Part shown: positions 21,731 to 32,945 of the stretch, piece after piece
How positions within the stretch are numbered: the stretch's first letter is position 1
Layout: each line of letters begins with the position of its first letter
Source: Cervus elaphus
Taxonomy: Eukaryota; Chordata; Mammalia; Artiodactyla; Cervidae
NCBI RefSeq assembly: GCF_910594005.1
Contig: NC_057825.1
Span: 44,733,037-44,797,036 of the forward strand
Direction: 5' to 3'
Length of the DNA stretch: 64,000 bases
The notes under the pieces: model-generated
Seen by the model: only the letters and a program-made list of their open reading frames with translations
Told to the model about the DNA's origin: nothing
The model's database searches: none
Position numbers and translations under genes: made by a program

Positions 21731-23123
21731 TGGGAGGAAGGAGACTCCCCACCCAAGAACTAGACCCTCGGTGGGGAAAGGGCAGCTCTCAGTTCAAAAG
21801 AACTATTTTCCGACTCCAGTCTAACCCAAATCCCTCGTGTTGTCGCCCCTCTTGTAATACATCCGGTGTTGGGAAACAGCGTCTGAGCGAGGACTCCAGC
21901 GGCGTCTTCTGGCCAGAGTCAGTTAGCCACAGGTCCTAGACCGAACCCCGGCGGCCCAAAGGCCTGGGCTGAACTTGGGGTTACACCATGGAAGATGGGG
22001 GTAGGGAGAAACAAGGTCAAAAGGGAACTTGACAATTGCTCTCTGCCCATCCAGTACCTGCCACCATCTTTTAGGTGCCCGAATGACGCCTACTAAGCAC
22101 TAGCACCGCATCTTCGGTTTTATGAAAGCCGCCCAGGACGTGGGGAGAGGAGTTTTGGTGTTTCCTCCAGGTCCCATGTGAGACTCGGGAAGCCAGAAAC
22201 AAAAGATGTCCAGACGCTGGGACTCGAACCCGCGCCGCGGCCCCAGGGGGCAGGGCGGACACCTAGGTGCAGCCTTAATGGCTGAACTGTTACACACATC
22301 CCTCCGGCAAGATGGGGACTTGGCGCTATCCGCAAGCACCTGCCGGAATTCCAGGGACCACTGACCCACCCTCCTATCCCAGCGCCCCCGCCGGCTTGCC
22401 TGCGCACTGCATTCTTAAGTGAGTCTAAGTTGCTATTGACACAAGTGTGAGGGCCCCAGGTAAACCCGGCGCGACCGGATGGAGAGGTTGCGCTGGTTTG
22501 AAAGGGCCAGCGCGGGCAAATCGTCCCCTTGCACACCGCCAAGAGGTAAGCCTGGCCAGAGGCGCACCTGAAAGCGCCCTCCTCCCCCAGGTATTTATCT
22601 CTCCAGGAAGAACGCAATCCCCCTTAGATAATCAGACTAAGGAATTAAGAACACCACACCAGCGATTATGTGCATTTTTCAGGAGGCCTTCAGAAGCTAA
22701 ATTACCTGAAAGTGAAGGAATTGCGAAAGTAGTCATTTCAGGCACCTTTGAGCTCGGCCAGCTCAACTGTGGGCCCTTACTCTTAATCCAAACTCAGAGC
22801 AAAAGGGCAGCTGGTTGCTGTTGGATGCACTGAGTCTCACCTCATGGGTCCTCCACAAACAGGAATTCTGATTCAGATCTAAGAAAGCTTTGATTTGCAG
22901 CCTTCAGTCCTTTTTGCTTGTACGTTGATCACATGATTCTCCTAAGACTATGAAATAAAGCCCAAACAGTCAGACTTTTGATAATTCATAGAAAAACATC
23001 TGGAAGCATGCAGACGAGCTGTCACAACCACCATTACCCCAGATGTGGGGTTGGGGTGTCAGAAGGAAGGGAGATGAGTTCTATAACCTCACTGACTCTA
23101 AATTTTTTTTTTTCCAGTTATAT
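21731..23123. other. CpG island shoulder and unassigned sequence
   Basis: CpG content falls off to the right. The tract 22,205-22,260 (gggactcgaacccgcgccgc) resembles a MIR 3' end. It includes the CTCF-like core CAGGGGGCAG at 22,244-22,253. No exon could be supported. Confidence 0.4.
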
Positions 23124-23344
23124 TTACTTTCATGGGGCTTCCCTGGTTGTAAAGAATCTGCCTTCAATGTGGAAGACCCAGGTTCAATCCCTGGGTTGGG
23201 AAGATCCCCTAGAGAAGGAAATGGCAACCCACTCCAGTTTTCTTACCTGGAGAATCTCATGGACAGAGGAGCCTGGTGGACTACAGTCCACGGGGTCGGA
23301 AAGAGTTGGGCTCGACTGAGGGACTAACACACATTAACTTTCAT
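23124..23344 (+). mobile_element. Bov-tA SINE with target-site duplication, plus
   Basis: Plus copy with a shortened head (gggcttccctggttgtaaag) and tail gggctcgactgagggacta. Flanks 'ttactttcat' (23,124-23,133) and 'ttaactttcat' (23,334-23,344) are a duplication with one base inserted. Confidence 0.92.
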
Positions 23345-23488
23345 AATTTAGAAAACTAATAAAACATCTTTAAAGAATTCAAGATATTAGAAAAAATTTT
23401 AAGAGCTCTACAGAATATATCAATTAATAAACAAATGAGCCTGTGTTTTTCATTCTGTGTCAAAATACTTAATTCCAAGTCCATGTTC

Positions 23489-24293
23489 CTGGGAAAGGAA
23501 TATGTCAAGGCTGTCTATTGTCACCCTGCTTATTTAGCTTCTATGCAGAGTACATCATGAGAAATGCTGGGCTTGGGCTTGATGACTCACAAGCTGGAAT
23601 CAAGATAGCCCGGAGAAATATCAACTACCTCAGATATGCAAATATCACTTTAATGGCAGAAACTGAATTGGAACTAAAGAGCCTCTTGATGAAAGTGAAA
23701 GATGAGAAGGGAAAAGTTGGCTTAAAACTTACCATTCAAAAAACTAAGCTCATGGCATCTGGTACCATCACTTCTTGGCAAATAGATGGGGGGAAAGTGG
23801 AAACTGTGATAAATTTTATTTTCTTGGGCTCCAAAATCACTGTGGATGATGACTGCAGCCATGAAATTAAAAGACGCTTGCTCCTTGAAAGAAAAGCTAT
23901 GACAAACCTAGAGAACATATTAAAAAGCAGAGATTTCACTTTGCTGACAAAGGCCTATAGTCAAAGCTCAAAGCTATGGTTTTTCCAGTAGTTATGTATG
24001 GATGTGAGAGGTGGACCATAAAGAAGGCTAAGCACCAAAGAATTGAAGCTGAAACTCCAATACTTTGGCCATCTCATGCGAAGAGTTGACTCGTTGGAAA
24101 AGACCCTGATGCTGGGAGGGATTGGGGACAGGAGGAGAAGGGGACGACAGAGGATGAGATGGCTTGATGGCATCACCAACTCGATGGGCATGAGTTTGAG
24201 TAAACTCTGGGAGTTTGTGATGGGCAGGGAGGCCTGGTGTGCTGCAGTTCATGTAGTTGCAAAGAGTCAGACACAACTTAGTGACTGAACAAC
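23489..24293 (+). mobile_element. BovB (RTE) LINE 3' fragment, degraded
   Basis: Encodes the C-terminal part of the BovB reverse transcriptase, from the 'GCLLSPCLFSFYAEYIMRN' region onward. The catalytic YADD is destroyed (YANI at about 23,635-23,646, with 3 bases lost). A segment of about 120 bp present in the 50.7-kb copy is missing near 24,042, apparently by deletion across a short ttga repeat. It ends with gtgactgaacaacaacaatg, a decayed tail. A dead, 5'-truncated copy. Confidence 0.93.
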
Positions 24294-24784
24294 AACAATG
24301 TTTATTGGTTTAAATAAAAATATCTCTACACTGCTTTTCTGATCTTTAAAGGCTGTGATGGGACAAGACTGACATCTGAAGATTTTTTTCTGCCATCAGA
24401 TCATTATATTGTTTCTACACATATGCCTTCCCTTTAAATGCACTCTTGGTAGTCACAGACGTATTTCCAGGGACTGCCAGCCAAGGGGTTTTAGTAAAGG
24501 AGCTACTACAATGTCAGCTGGCAACCAACAGGAAATTAAGCAGTATCCTCTGCAGCTGCCAAAAGCTGCCCAGGCCCTGAAATTAAAAAAATAAGAGCAT
24601 TCTCTCCATAGTGCCATTAATTAACGCAGCTGGGAGTGTATCTGTAACTATTATACTGTGTCTTGGGGGGAATTACTCAATGCTAAATTCCAATCTTCTG
24701 CTAAATTACTCAAGGCTAAATGCCCACTTGGCTGCAGTCTCTGCCCTAGGGTTGGGGCTTGGGTCCATCATGAGTAGGTAAATA
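24294..24784. other. Unassigned non-coding sequence
   Basis: No element recognised. Confidence 0.45.
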
Positions 24785-25627
24785 TGTATTATTCATTTAT
24801 TTAACAAATATGAGTTGACCACCTACCAGGTGCATGACACAGGGCTAGTCACTGGAGTGGAACACAGACACACTCTTCCCTTCTGGAGCTCACAGTCTAG
24901 CAGGAGAGAGAGGAACTTAACAACTAAATGCACTCTCAATTGTGTGATTACAATGGTGATATTGGTCAAAGGGAGTGCAAGATGGAGGGACCATTTGTCT
25001 GGGGAACATAAAAGGAGGTAACATTTGAGTTGAGCTCTGAAGGGTGAGCTGGATTTACTCAGGCAAAGAGGAGAGGAGAGTGGAGAAGATTTCCTGGCAG
25101 GTTCAGGCTATGTAAGGAGGTGTGGTTGAGGAGGAGGCTGGAGAAGTAGGCAGAGACTAGTAGATAGATCATCCAGGGCCTACTATACCATGTTCAGTGG
25201 GATCACTTTGACTTAGATATGAAGAAAGAGCAGGGAAGAGGGAGAAGTTGTGTGGAGGAACAGTTCAGGGGCTGCTGCTATAAAGCAAAGGGCTGTTTGT
25301 CTGTGCTGGAGAACAAATAGAAAGAAGTAGATAACAGACAAGACCACAAGACGTGGCAACTGCTCAGCTAGGGAAGAAGCAAGAAGTTCCAGGTCTCTGC
25401 TTCTTCAACCAGACGGGTAGTAGTGCCATGTTCTGAGTTGGGGGGCCTTCAGGAAAGGAGGATTGAGAAAACCTTCCAAAGGTTCGCATTTGGTCAAGGT
25501 GGGTTTGAGTTGCCTGTAAGATGTCCAAGTGGAGATGTTGAGTAGGTGGTTGGCTGAAGGGTCTGGTTCTCTGTGGAGAAGCTAGGGATGAAATGGCTGT
25601 TATAGAGGTGGCAGTGAAGTCCCAAGA
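24785..25627. repeat. Ancient mammalian interspersed repeat, family not assigned
   Basis: 'ttatttaacaaatatgagtt', 'cttctggagctcacagtcta' and 'gttgagctctgaagggtgag' form a pattern seen widely in mammalian genomes. G/A-rich continuation beyond 25,836 and beyond the LTR at 27,133 looks like the same old element. I cannot name the family with confidence. Confidence 0.5.
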
Positions 25628-25835
25628 GTGAGATGGGACTCATGTCCAACTCTTTGCAACTCCATAGACTGTAACCCGCCAGGCTTCTCTGTCCATGGGT
25701 TTTTCCAGGCAAGAATACTGGAGTGGGTTGCCATTTCCTCCTCCAGGGGATCTTCCCAACTCAGGGATCAAACCCACTTCTCCTGCACTGGCAGGCAAAT
25801 TCTTTACCGCTGAGCCGCCAAGGCTTTCCTATCTA
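25628..25835 (-). mobile_element. Bov-tA SINE, minus
   Basis: Antisense copy from 'gactcatgtccaactctttg' to 'ctttaccgctgagccgccaa', inserted within the older G/A-rich repeat. Confidence 0.92.
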
Positions 25836-26655
25836 AAGGCAAACTATCCAGAGGCAAACTATCTGGCAGAGGTAGAGGAGCACCCAGAGAGGCAGGGGGA
25901 AAAAAATAGGAGTTTGCAGAAGTGGGGCCATGGAGCCCAAGGAAAGAATGTGTTATAAAGAGGCAGTAGCCAGCAACACTCAAAATGGCTGAGAGACCCA
26001 AGGGAAGTGAAACCTCAATACATCCACTGGATTGAGTGTCCTTGGTGTCATTGGGACTTTAATAAGCAGTGACTGGTGGGGTGAAGAGATGAGAGATAGA
26101 CTGGAGTGGATTGACAAGTGAGAGGTGAAGAAATGGAGAAAGGGACTGACTACAGGCAAATCTTGAAAGGTTTGACTGTGAAGGTTCAGAGATGGAAATA
26201 GCTGGGGAAGAATGTTATGCCAGCAATGAGTTTATTTTAGTTTATTTTAGGGTAGAATAAACTGAATGTGATTAAATGCCGATGGGAAAGACCTTATAGA
26301 GAAGAAGATGAAGGCACAGTAGAGAAAGGACAATGAATAGAGGTGGTCCCTGTGACCATGGGAGAGGGTGAAACAGAGTCTGAGTGGAAAGGCTGACCTC
26401 ATGCAGGAGGCTGCCTCCTCTATTATAACAGGAGCGGGGAGGTTGGAGATCAACCGGACCAGCAGGTTTGGTATATGACGATGCATCTTTCCACCGCATA
26501 CCTTCCTCTCAGTCTGGGGAGGAGGTTGGGAGCAGGGCAAGGAGGGATCTGAAGAGAGTGGAGAACATTTGACACTGTCGGTGCAGAAGGTGGGAGGGCT
26601 CAGATGACCAGAGATACCGTTGGATGCCAAGGGAGCATGGCAACCCTCCTCAGAT
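25836..26655. repeat. Continuation of an ancient G/A-rich repeat
   Basis: 'gtgactggtggggtgaagag', 'gtgaggaagtggag'-like text and 'aaggtttgactgtgaaggtt' continue the pattern left of the SINE. Degraded; includes a tandem 'tttattttag' at 26,231-26,250. Confidence 0.4.
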
Positions 26656-27133
26656 TGTGGTTTTGTTAGGTAGTTAAAATAGGGAAAAAGAGCCCAAAAT
26701 GGCGGTGGCTAAAAGACCTAGAAGGGAGAGCCTGCGAAAATAGAACAAAGGAAGGTCCGAGGACCAGAGTGAGAACCTCAGGTAAAACAAACAACACTCT
26801 TGGCTGGCCCTATTTACATAAGACAGGCCCAGGGACAGAGAAACATATAAAAAGAGGAGCCAAAGCTTTCTCTCTCTCTCTCTCGCCCTCGCGATGGGGC
26901 GCTCTTCTCTTCGTGTCTTTGGATCGACATGCCCTCACGCCTCAAAGATGGATTTTCCGGCTATTATCTAAATAAATAGAGCTGTAACACTGAGCTGTAA
27001 CACTGATTTATTTAAGAGCTATAACACAGTCTGTCCTCCGAGAACTGTGACCCACCAAGGGGCTTTAATGTCCGTCACTCCAAATTTTTGTTGTGACGAG
27101 ACAAAGAACCGAGGAGCATACACTCGCGTGACA
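26656..27133 (+). mobile_element. ERV LTR, plus (probable class II type)
   Basis: Starts TGTGGTTTTG and ends about ...GCGTGACA. It has a clear TATA box (tataaaaag, 26,846), a CT run at about 26,869-26,884, a polyadenylation signal aataaata at 26,971 and a duplicated 13-mer 'agctgtaacactg' at 26,980-27,005. The U5 contains 'gtgacgagacaaagaaccga'. No retroviral genes follow, so probably a solo LTR. It interrupts the ancient repeat. The class is judged from general resemblance. Confidence 0.72.
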
Positions 27134-27984
27134 GGAGGGCACCCTTTGGCCCTCCTCTGTGATTTCCTCCAGCAGAGCTCAGCTCTCTGCTCTGGTGCAT
27201 GCTCACGTGAAGGAACTGCTAGCACAGAGGAGCAAATTTTTTACCAAGGAATTGAGAACCTTGGCAAAAGTAGGGCTGATATGATGTGTGACTAGAGAGA
27301 AAGGACAGAAGTGAATGGGCTGGAAGGATCAAAGGGGCCAAGACTCAGTCATGCTGGAAGGAGAGGGGATGAAGTCAGAGCTTTGGATGCTTAGGTTTGT
27401 GCTTCAGAATGTGGAGAAGTTTAGGATGATGACAAAGCCAGGATGTGATGGGGGAGAGTAGAGGAGAAAGTCACTGGAGAATATAAGGTCAAGAGATTGA
27501 GAGGCAGGGTATTGGGTGCGTCGTCTGGGCAAATAGTGAAGTCATCCAGAAAGCTGTGAGCAAGAACTGGGGTCAGGGTTGTGGTGTGAAGGCCATGGAG
27601 CCTGGAGCTAAAGTCTTAAGAGAGTGAGGAAGAAGGAGTGACCAGTTCAGAAGATGGGAAACTTCCAGAAAGGGGAGGGCACTGTGGCTTGATGGCAGCA
27701 TAGAGGATCTGGGGGTAGGGTGGGGTGGTGTGGGGGAGTGGGGGAAGTTGGGGGGAAGTGGGGGGCATGAAAGCAAACACAGTGGGTCCAGTTGGGGTTG
27801 CCCTAGTTGTCTCTATGAAGCCTGTCACAGGAGCCCTGCAAGCCAGGGCCACATCCCCTGACTTCTTTCTCCTCCCCAAGATTCCCACCAGGGAGAAAGG
27901 CCTGTGGAGGCCTCCCTTCTTCCTCCCCCTCTTCTCCACTGGGGGCTTTGTTGTCCAGCAAAAGAACCCCTATGAGGAACTGGC
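27134..27984. other. Ancient repeat remnant and G-rich tract
   Basis: Unassigned G/A-rich sequence. The segment 27,709-27,768 is a dense series of G tracts (see findings). Confidence 0.4.
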
Positions 27985-28110
27985 TGTAAATCAGGAATCC
28001 CAGGCTTGCCTCACCTCTGCTACTTATGTTCTCTCTTCTTCAGGGCAATTGTAAGGAATAGAGGAGACAACTTAAGTAAATAACTTTCTAAATTGCAAAG
28101 AGCTGTAGGA
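27985..28110 (-). mobile_element. Possible MIR SINE, minus
   Basis: 'ctcacctctgctacttatgt' followed by 'ggaatagaggagacaactta' and taaataactttctaaattgc resembles antisense MIR. Weak. Confidence 0.4.
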
Positions 28111-30239
28111 ATGTGAGTGATTTCTCTCTTCAGAAGCCCCTTATGTGCACCCACACCTCTCCCAGGAGCTCTCTCCCAAAGATTGTGAGCCCCTGCCCCA
28201 GAGGAAGCTGTAATCTTGCCCGGGAGACAGGACAAACACACCCAAAACAATTAGAGAGGAATGCACAGCTGTGTCTGATTAAGTGCTAAACTGTAGGATG
28301 CAGACAAGAAGTGCTCCCAGCTCGGACAAGGGAACAATTAACCAGAGTTGGGGGAAGTCTGGGAGCCTTCCTGGAGAAGGTGGGGTGGAAGGGGCTCAGA
28401 CTGTTCAATTATCTTGAGGAGAATAGTTGCAAATATGTCCATTCCTTTGTGGCTGCAAAGCTGTCAGTCTGACATGGGTCTACAGAAAGTTTCCAGGTCG
28501 AGAGTTCTCTCTTGGTGCCCCTGCTTCTGTTGTCACCCCTGTCATTCATAAGTCCCAGGCTCCCTCGAGCTGGCTGGGTAGCCTGGGGGCTACACGGTGG
28601 ATCCTATGCTTTGCCCTGGGCCTCTCATGTTTGGGTCTCCCATGTCACCCATTTCTTGGTGAAGAAACAGTGCTTGATCCTCAGCAAGTTTCCCATGCCC
28701 TTTGGTGCCAGCACACACGTGGTATTTTTGCCCAGCCAGACTGTAGGCTTCTGACCATGGAGTCCTGGGTGCCCTGCCTTCTGCCATCTGCCTAGGACAC
28801 CTGTATGTCCATAAACAAAAGCCTTGAGCCCATTCCCACACCTGCCTCCTTTGCTCTTTCCTGCCCTTACCTATCATGCCCCAGAAGCACTCAGCCACCT
28901 GCTGTTCAGATACAGGCCCCATGAAACTGCCCAAAAACCCAAAACCTGCAGCCCCAGGGCTGGCTTCCACCCACTTGGCTATATGGAAGCCAACTCCTGC
29001 AGTTCTCTGGACACTGTTCATAATGAGGGCCATCCTGCTTGGTGGCTAGCCCCCATGGCCTGGTTGGTGCCTCTGTCCTGAGCCTCCCTCCTCCCTTCAC
29101 TGCAGGCCTGGAAAAGATCCCTTCATGCCACAGAGCCAAGCACACATGTATAGCATCAGAAGCAGAAATCCCCAGATCTCATATATGCTCTGGACTAAGG
29201 TTTCTCCAGAAAGACAGCAGTGAGTTGCTAGCCTGTTAATCAGTTCCAGCTGGGGCCATGAAAACAATAGCCACCTCCTGTCAATAGCTAAAAATATGAA
29301 TTCCTGATGGCAAGTGTGAAGTTCTTAAAATTCTAGTCCAAACTGCTTGGAACTTACAACTGAGAAAATGAAGGTCCCAGAAGTAGTTTTCTAGAGGCCA
29401 AACACCTGATACTAGAGATAATATCTTGAATGTTGACAATTAAGTCACATGTTAAAAATCACCTGACTCCTAAAGCAGACCCTCTCTCCCAAGGTTACTT
29501 TGACTTTGCAACAGCAGAAAAACATAAAGCCTCTTTATCAGATGCAGATGCTAGAAACCAATGTCATGATTCCCAGGGGATTTGTTCCATAGCCCACAAG
29601 AGCCCTGATGCTATAAGCACTCCGAATTCCCATGTGAGTAAGTCTATTTTGTTCATGACATTGTGGTGAGGTGTAAGGTCAGCAGTTTGAAAGAGCATGA
29701 ACAATCATCTCTATTAGGGTCATCATGTTGCTTTAGGGAATAGAACTCTTGTTACAGAGAAATGCAAAATCATATTCTCAATTATTATCAAACTCCAAAA
29801 TTACATTCAAGAGGAGAGGCCCATAATTGCAGCATCAAGCATGAGACAGTGCCATTAATACGATTATCAGGGCATAAGCCTATTAGAGGACTTAATGCCT
29901 CTTTGCTGGCATCATCCTTTCTAAAGCTACCCTGGGTCTGGAAACCATCTCAGTTGGAAACACAGCTGTTACACAACAGTGATTTCCAAGGGACATAACA
30001 AAGATCTGCTGGCCTTTACCAAAGGTCAGAGCTGCCTGGCTAAGAAGAGCTGAGAACACTTTCAAAAAGGAAGACTCACCTGCACATTCTAGTGGGCATT
30101 ACTGAGAAAGGAAATACATCCAGCACTGAGTCCTCCCCAGCCCTTCAGCAAACCAGTCATGGGCAAAACTGTCCCTGGTGATATATATGTGCCACCTTAA
30201 ATGGACACAGGAACTTACGTTTTAGCTGCTGGTGGTGAA
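28111..30239. other. Unassigned non-coding sequence
   Basis: Mixed composition. Around 29,350-29,400 'ctgagaaaatgaaggtccca' faintly resembles MIR. Open frames of 120-147 codons near 28,430-29,033 exist on both strands in overlapping frames, without domains or splice support, and are not called. Confidence 0.45.
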
Positions 30240-30408
30240 AAATCATGATATGGAGTCCTGCAAATCCAGGTTCAAGACCTACATTCAGATTTAGCCCTGT
30301 GCGTCCTCGTGAGTATAGTAAGACCTATCTCAAAGAGTTCCCAGGAAGGGAAGTTAAGACCACTTATGACAAAGTGCCTTTAGACACATGGTGCTTAATA
30401 AATGTTCA
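30240..30408 (-). mobile_element. MIR SINE, minus
   Basis: 'gagtcctgcaaatccaggtt' (antisense MIR start) and 'acacatggtgcttaataaat' (antisense MIR end) bracket a degraded core. Confidence 0.6.
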
Positions 30409-30763
30409 TTTTTCCCGTGGCCTTGGCAGTGGTACTAAGTCCTTACCAGGTTGAAATTCAGGTAGTATCTTGGCATAGAATCCTGGGAATTATCAGCCTT
30501 TGTCCTGGGAGCCCACAGAAGGAGTTGCTGTCTGTCCTCATTTCAAAGAGTTCAGACATCAGCCGTCATTATCTCCATGTAGCATGGAAATATTAATTGA
30601 CTGTCCCTGGAAGAAACCACCTGCTTGGTCTTCAGGAACCAGTGACTTAAGAAACTCACTTGGCAAACTGTCTCACAATAAAACCACCACCAGGACAGGT
30701 AGGATCTCCTCCTTAAACATGACAGAGAAATCCAAGAGCAGCGGACGCCATGTAAAAAGTGAA
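30409..30763. other. Unassigned non-coding sequence
   Basis: No element recognised. Confidence 0.45.
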
Positions 30764-30959
30764 AGCATTAGTCACTCAGTCGTGTCCAACTCTTTGCGAC
30801 CCCATGGACTGTAGCCCACAAGGTTCCTCTGTCCATGGGATTCTCCAGGCAAGAATACTTGAGTGGATTGCCATTCCCTTCTCCAGGGGATCTTCCCAAA
30901 CCCGTGTGTCCCACATTGCAGGCAGATTCTTTACCATCTGAGCCATGAGGGAAGCCCCA
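30764..30959 (-). mobile_element. Bov-tA SINE, minus
   Basis: Well-preserved antisense copy: 'cactcagtcgtgtccaactc' to 'gccatgagggaagcccc'. Confidence 0.94.
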
Positions 30960-30984
30960 ATGGACCCCATGGATAGTCTCTAAA

Positions 30985-31325
30985 AGGGAAGCAGGATACA
31001 TGCAACAATGTGGGTGAATCTCAAAACCACATCTTTCATGTTGAAAGAAAGAAGTCATACACCAAAGAATATACATGAAGTACAAGAAGACGTGAAGACT
31101 AATCTATAGTGATAGAAATCAGAATACTCATTGCCTTGGGGATAAGGAGACAAATAACTGGAAAGAGGCTTGAGGGAACTTTCTGAGATGAGAAAAATAT
31201 TCCATCTGTTGGTTGGAATGATGATTACATACCATTGTCGAAACTCATCACATTGAATAATTTGCATTTGTGCACTTCATTGGTTATAGATTAAACCTCA
31301 ACCAGCAAAAAAATAAAAAGGAAGC
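30985..31325 (+). mobile_element. Old LINE-1 3' end, plus
   Basis: 'tgggtgaatctcaaaaccac', 'atactcattgccttggggat', 'gaaaaatattccatctgttg' and 'tgcacttcattggttataga' followed by aaacctcaac fit an old mammalian L1 3' UTR. Confidence 0.65.
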
Positions 31326-31333
31326 AGCAGAGT

Positions 31334-31566
31334 TTAAGCAGAGGCTTTCTTGGTGGCTCAGTTGGTAAAAGAAACTGCCTGCAATGCAGGAGACCCAGGT
31401 TCAATCCCTGGGTGGAGAAGATCCCCTGGAGATGCTAATGGCAACCCACTCTGGTATTCTTGCCTGGGAAATCCCATGGACAGAGGAACCTGGAGAGCTG
31501 CAGTTCATGGGGTCATAAACAGACATGACTGAGCAACCAACACTTACTTTTTCAGTTAAGCAGAGG
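31334..31566 (+). mobile_element. Bov-tA SINE, plus, with 11-bp target-site duplication
   Basis: Full-length plus copy ending acatgactgagcaaccaacac. The repeat 'ttaagcagagg' occurs at 31,334-31,344 and 31,556-31,566. Confidence 0.94.
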
Positions 31567-32749
31567 GGAGTACAGGCAAGTGGGACAAAGAAGAAGGCTC
31601 CCCACCATCAGTCCCACTACTGTGCTGGGCAATTTCTCCAGCACCAAACTCTAGGGCAGCTATGAACTGACTTGTCAAAATAAACTACAGATCAAAGAGG
31701 ATACACTTTTCTAAAAATGATTACCCTATTCTGAGCCAAAGGTTCAAGCTATTAGGTTCAAGCCCTTGCTCCTCTACAATTTGAAAACCTTTCCATCACT
31801 ATTTCCTACTTTTCTCATCAAAAGTCATTCCAGGACATAGTTTTCTAGACTCAGCTTCCTTTAGAGGTCACCCTCTCTCCACCCCTAGCTGCACATACAT
31901 ATTAATGCATAACATTATAACATTAACTCTATAAACCCCAAGCCCATAATGCCATAGAAAAAAGAGACAGAATTTAATTAATCAGCCAAAGTCAAATTGC
32001 TGATCACCAGAAGTCAGGAAAAAAGAGAGTTTAGGTTATCAAGAAACTTCGAAGAGAAAGAATCCTGACAAATATTTCAAAAAGCAAAATCCTCAAAGGG
32101 TAGGAAAATGGAATTGGACAACTGGAACTGGAACAAAAGTCACAGATTGTAGAGCCAACTCCATCATTAAGTTCTTATGTGACAAATCCCTCCTGTTCTG
32201 TCAATGGGGATTTATCACAGATAACAAAAAGATCCTAAGCAGGGTGGCCTCTTCTTCAGTTTGATTTCTCTGTTACTTTCTTGGCTCCACCTTCTTCCCA
32301 ACTCTGTTCTTTTCTACAAGCATCTCATTCAGATAGAAAACGGTCTCTTCTTCTCCTTGTCTCTTTTTATGATTCAGGAAGACTTTCCCAGGAGATTCCC
32401 CTTTCCAACTCATTTGCTGGGATGGAGTCACATGACCCTTCCTACACCAATCACTGGCTAAATAAATGGAACCGCCTGGACTAGTTTAGATTAATTATGG
32501 TTAACTGCTGAATCTTCACATGAAGAAGAACAGTCCCTGCTACCAACCAGGACAAAGAAGGTGTTACAGGTAGAGTTTCCCTGGCCCTGTATGTAGGAAG
32601 TTTATTGGGGAGTACTCTCAGCATCAACAAGAAGTGAAATTAGCAGGAATGCACAAAGGGAGAAGTTGAGCTACAATGAAATCACAATAAAAACCTTAGC
32701 TGATCCTTCAGGGGAAGGGATAGTTAGTTTGGGTTCAACATGTCCACAC
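31567..32749. other. Unassigned non-coding sequence
   Basis: No element recognised. Confidence 0.45.
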
Positions 32750-32945
32750 TGCTATATTTAAAATGGACAATCAACAAGGCCTACTGTATAGCACAGGGAA
32801 CTCTGCTGAATGTTATGTGGCAGCCTGGATGGGAGGGGAGTTTGGTAGAGAATGGATACGTGTATATATCCATGAAACTATCACAAGATTATTAATCAGC
32901 TATACTCCAATATAAAACTAAAAGTTAAAAAAAAATTTCCAAAAA
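32750..32945 (+). mobile_element. LINE-1 3' end, plus
   Basis: 'tactgtatagcacagggaac', 'gggagtttggtagagaatgg' and 'atcagctatactccaatata' followed by an A-rich tail are the artiodactyl L1 3' end. Confidence 0.75.

Noticed and set aside
22205..22262. Possible tRNA T-arm (gactcgaaccc)
   Set aside because: Only the B-box-like word is present; the context resembles a MIR 3' end.
26869..26884. Independent (CT)n microsatellite
   Set aside because: It lies within the LTR between TATA box and polyadenylation signal and is best treated as part of it.
28590..29033. 147-codon minus-strand open frame overlapping a 122-codon plus frame
   Set aside because: Low-complexity composition and mutually overlapping; no exon signals.
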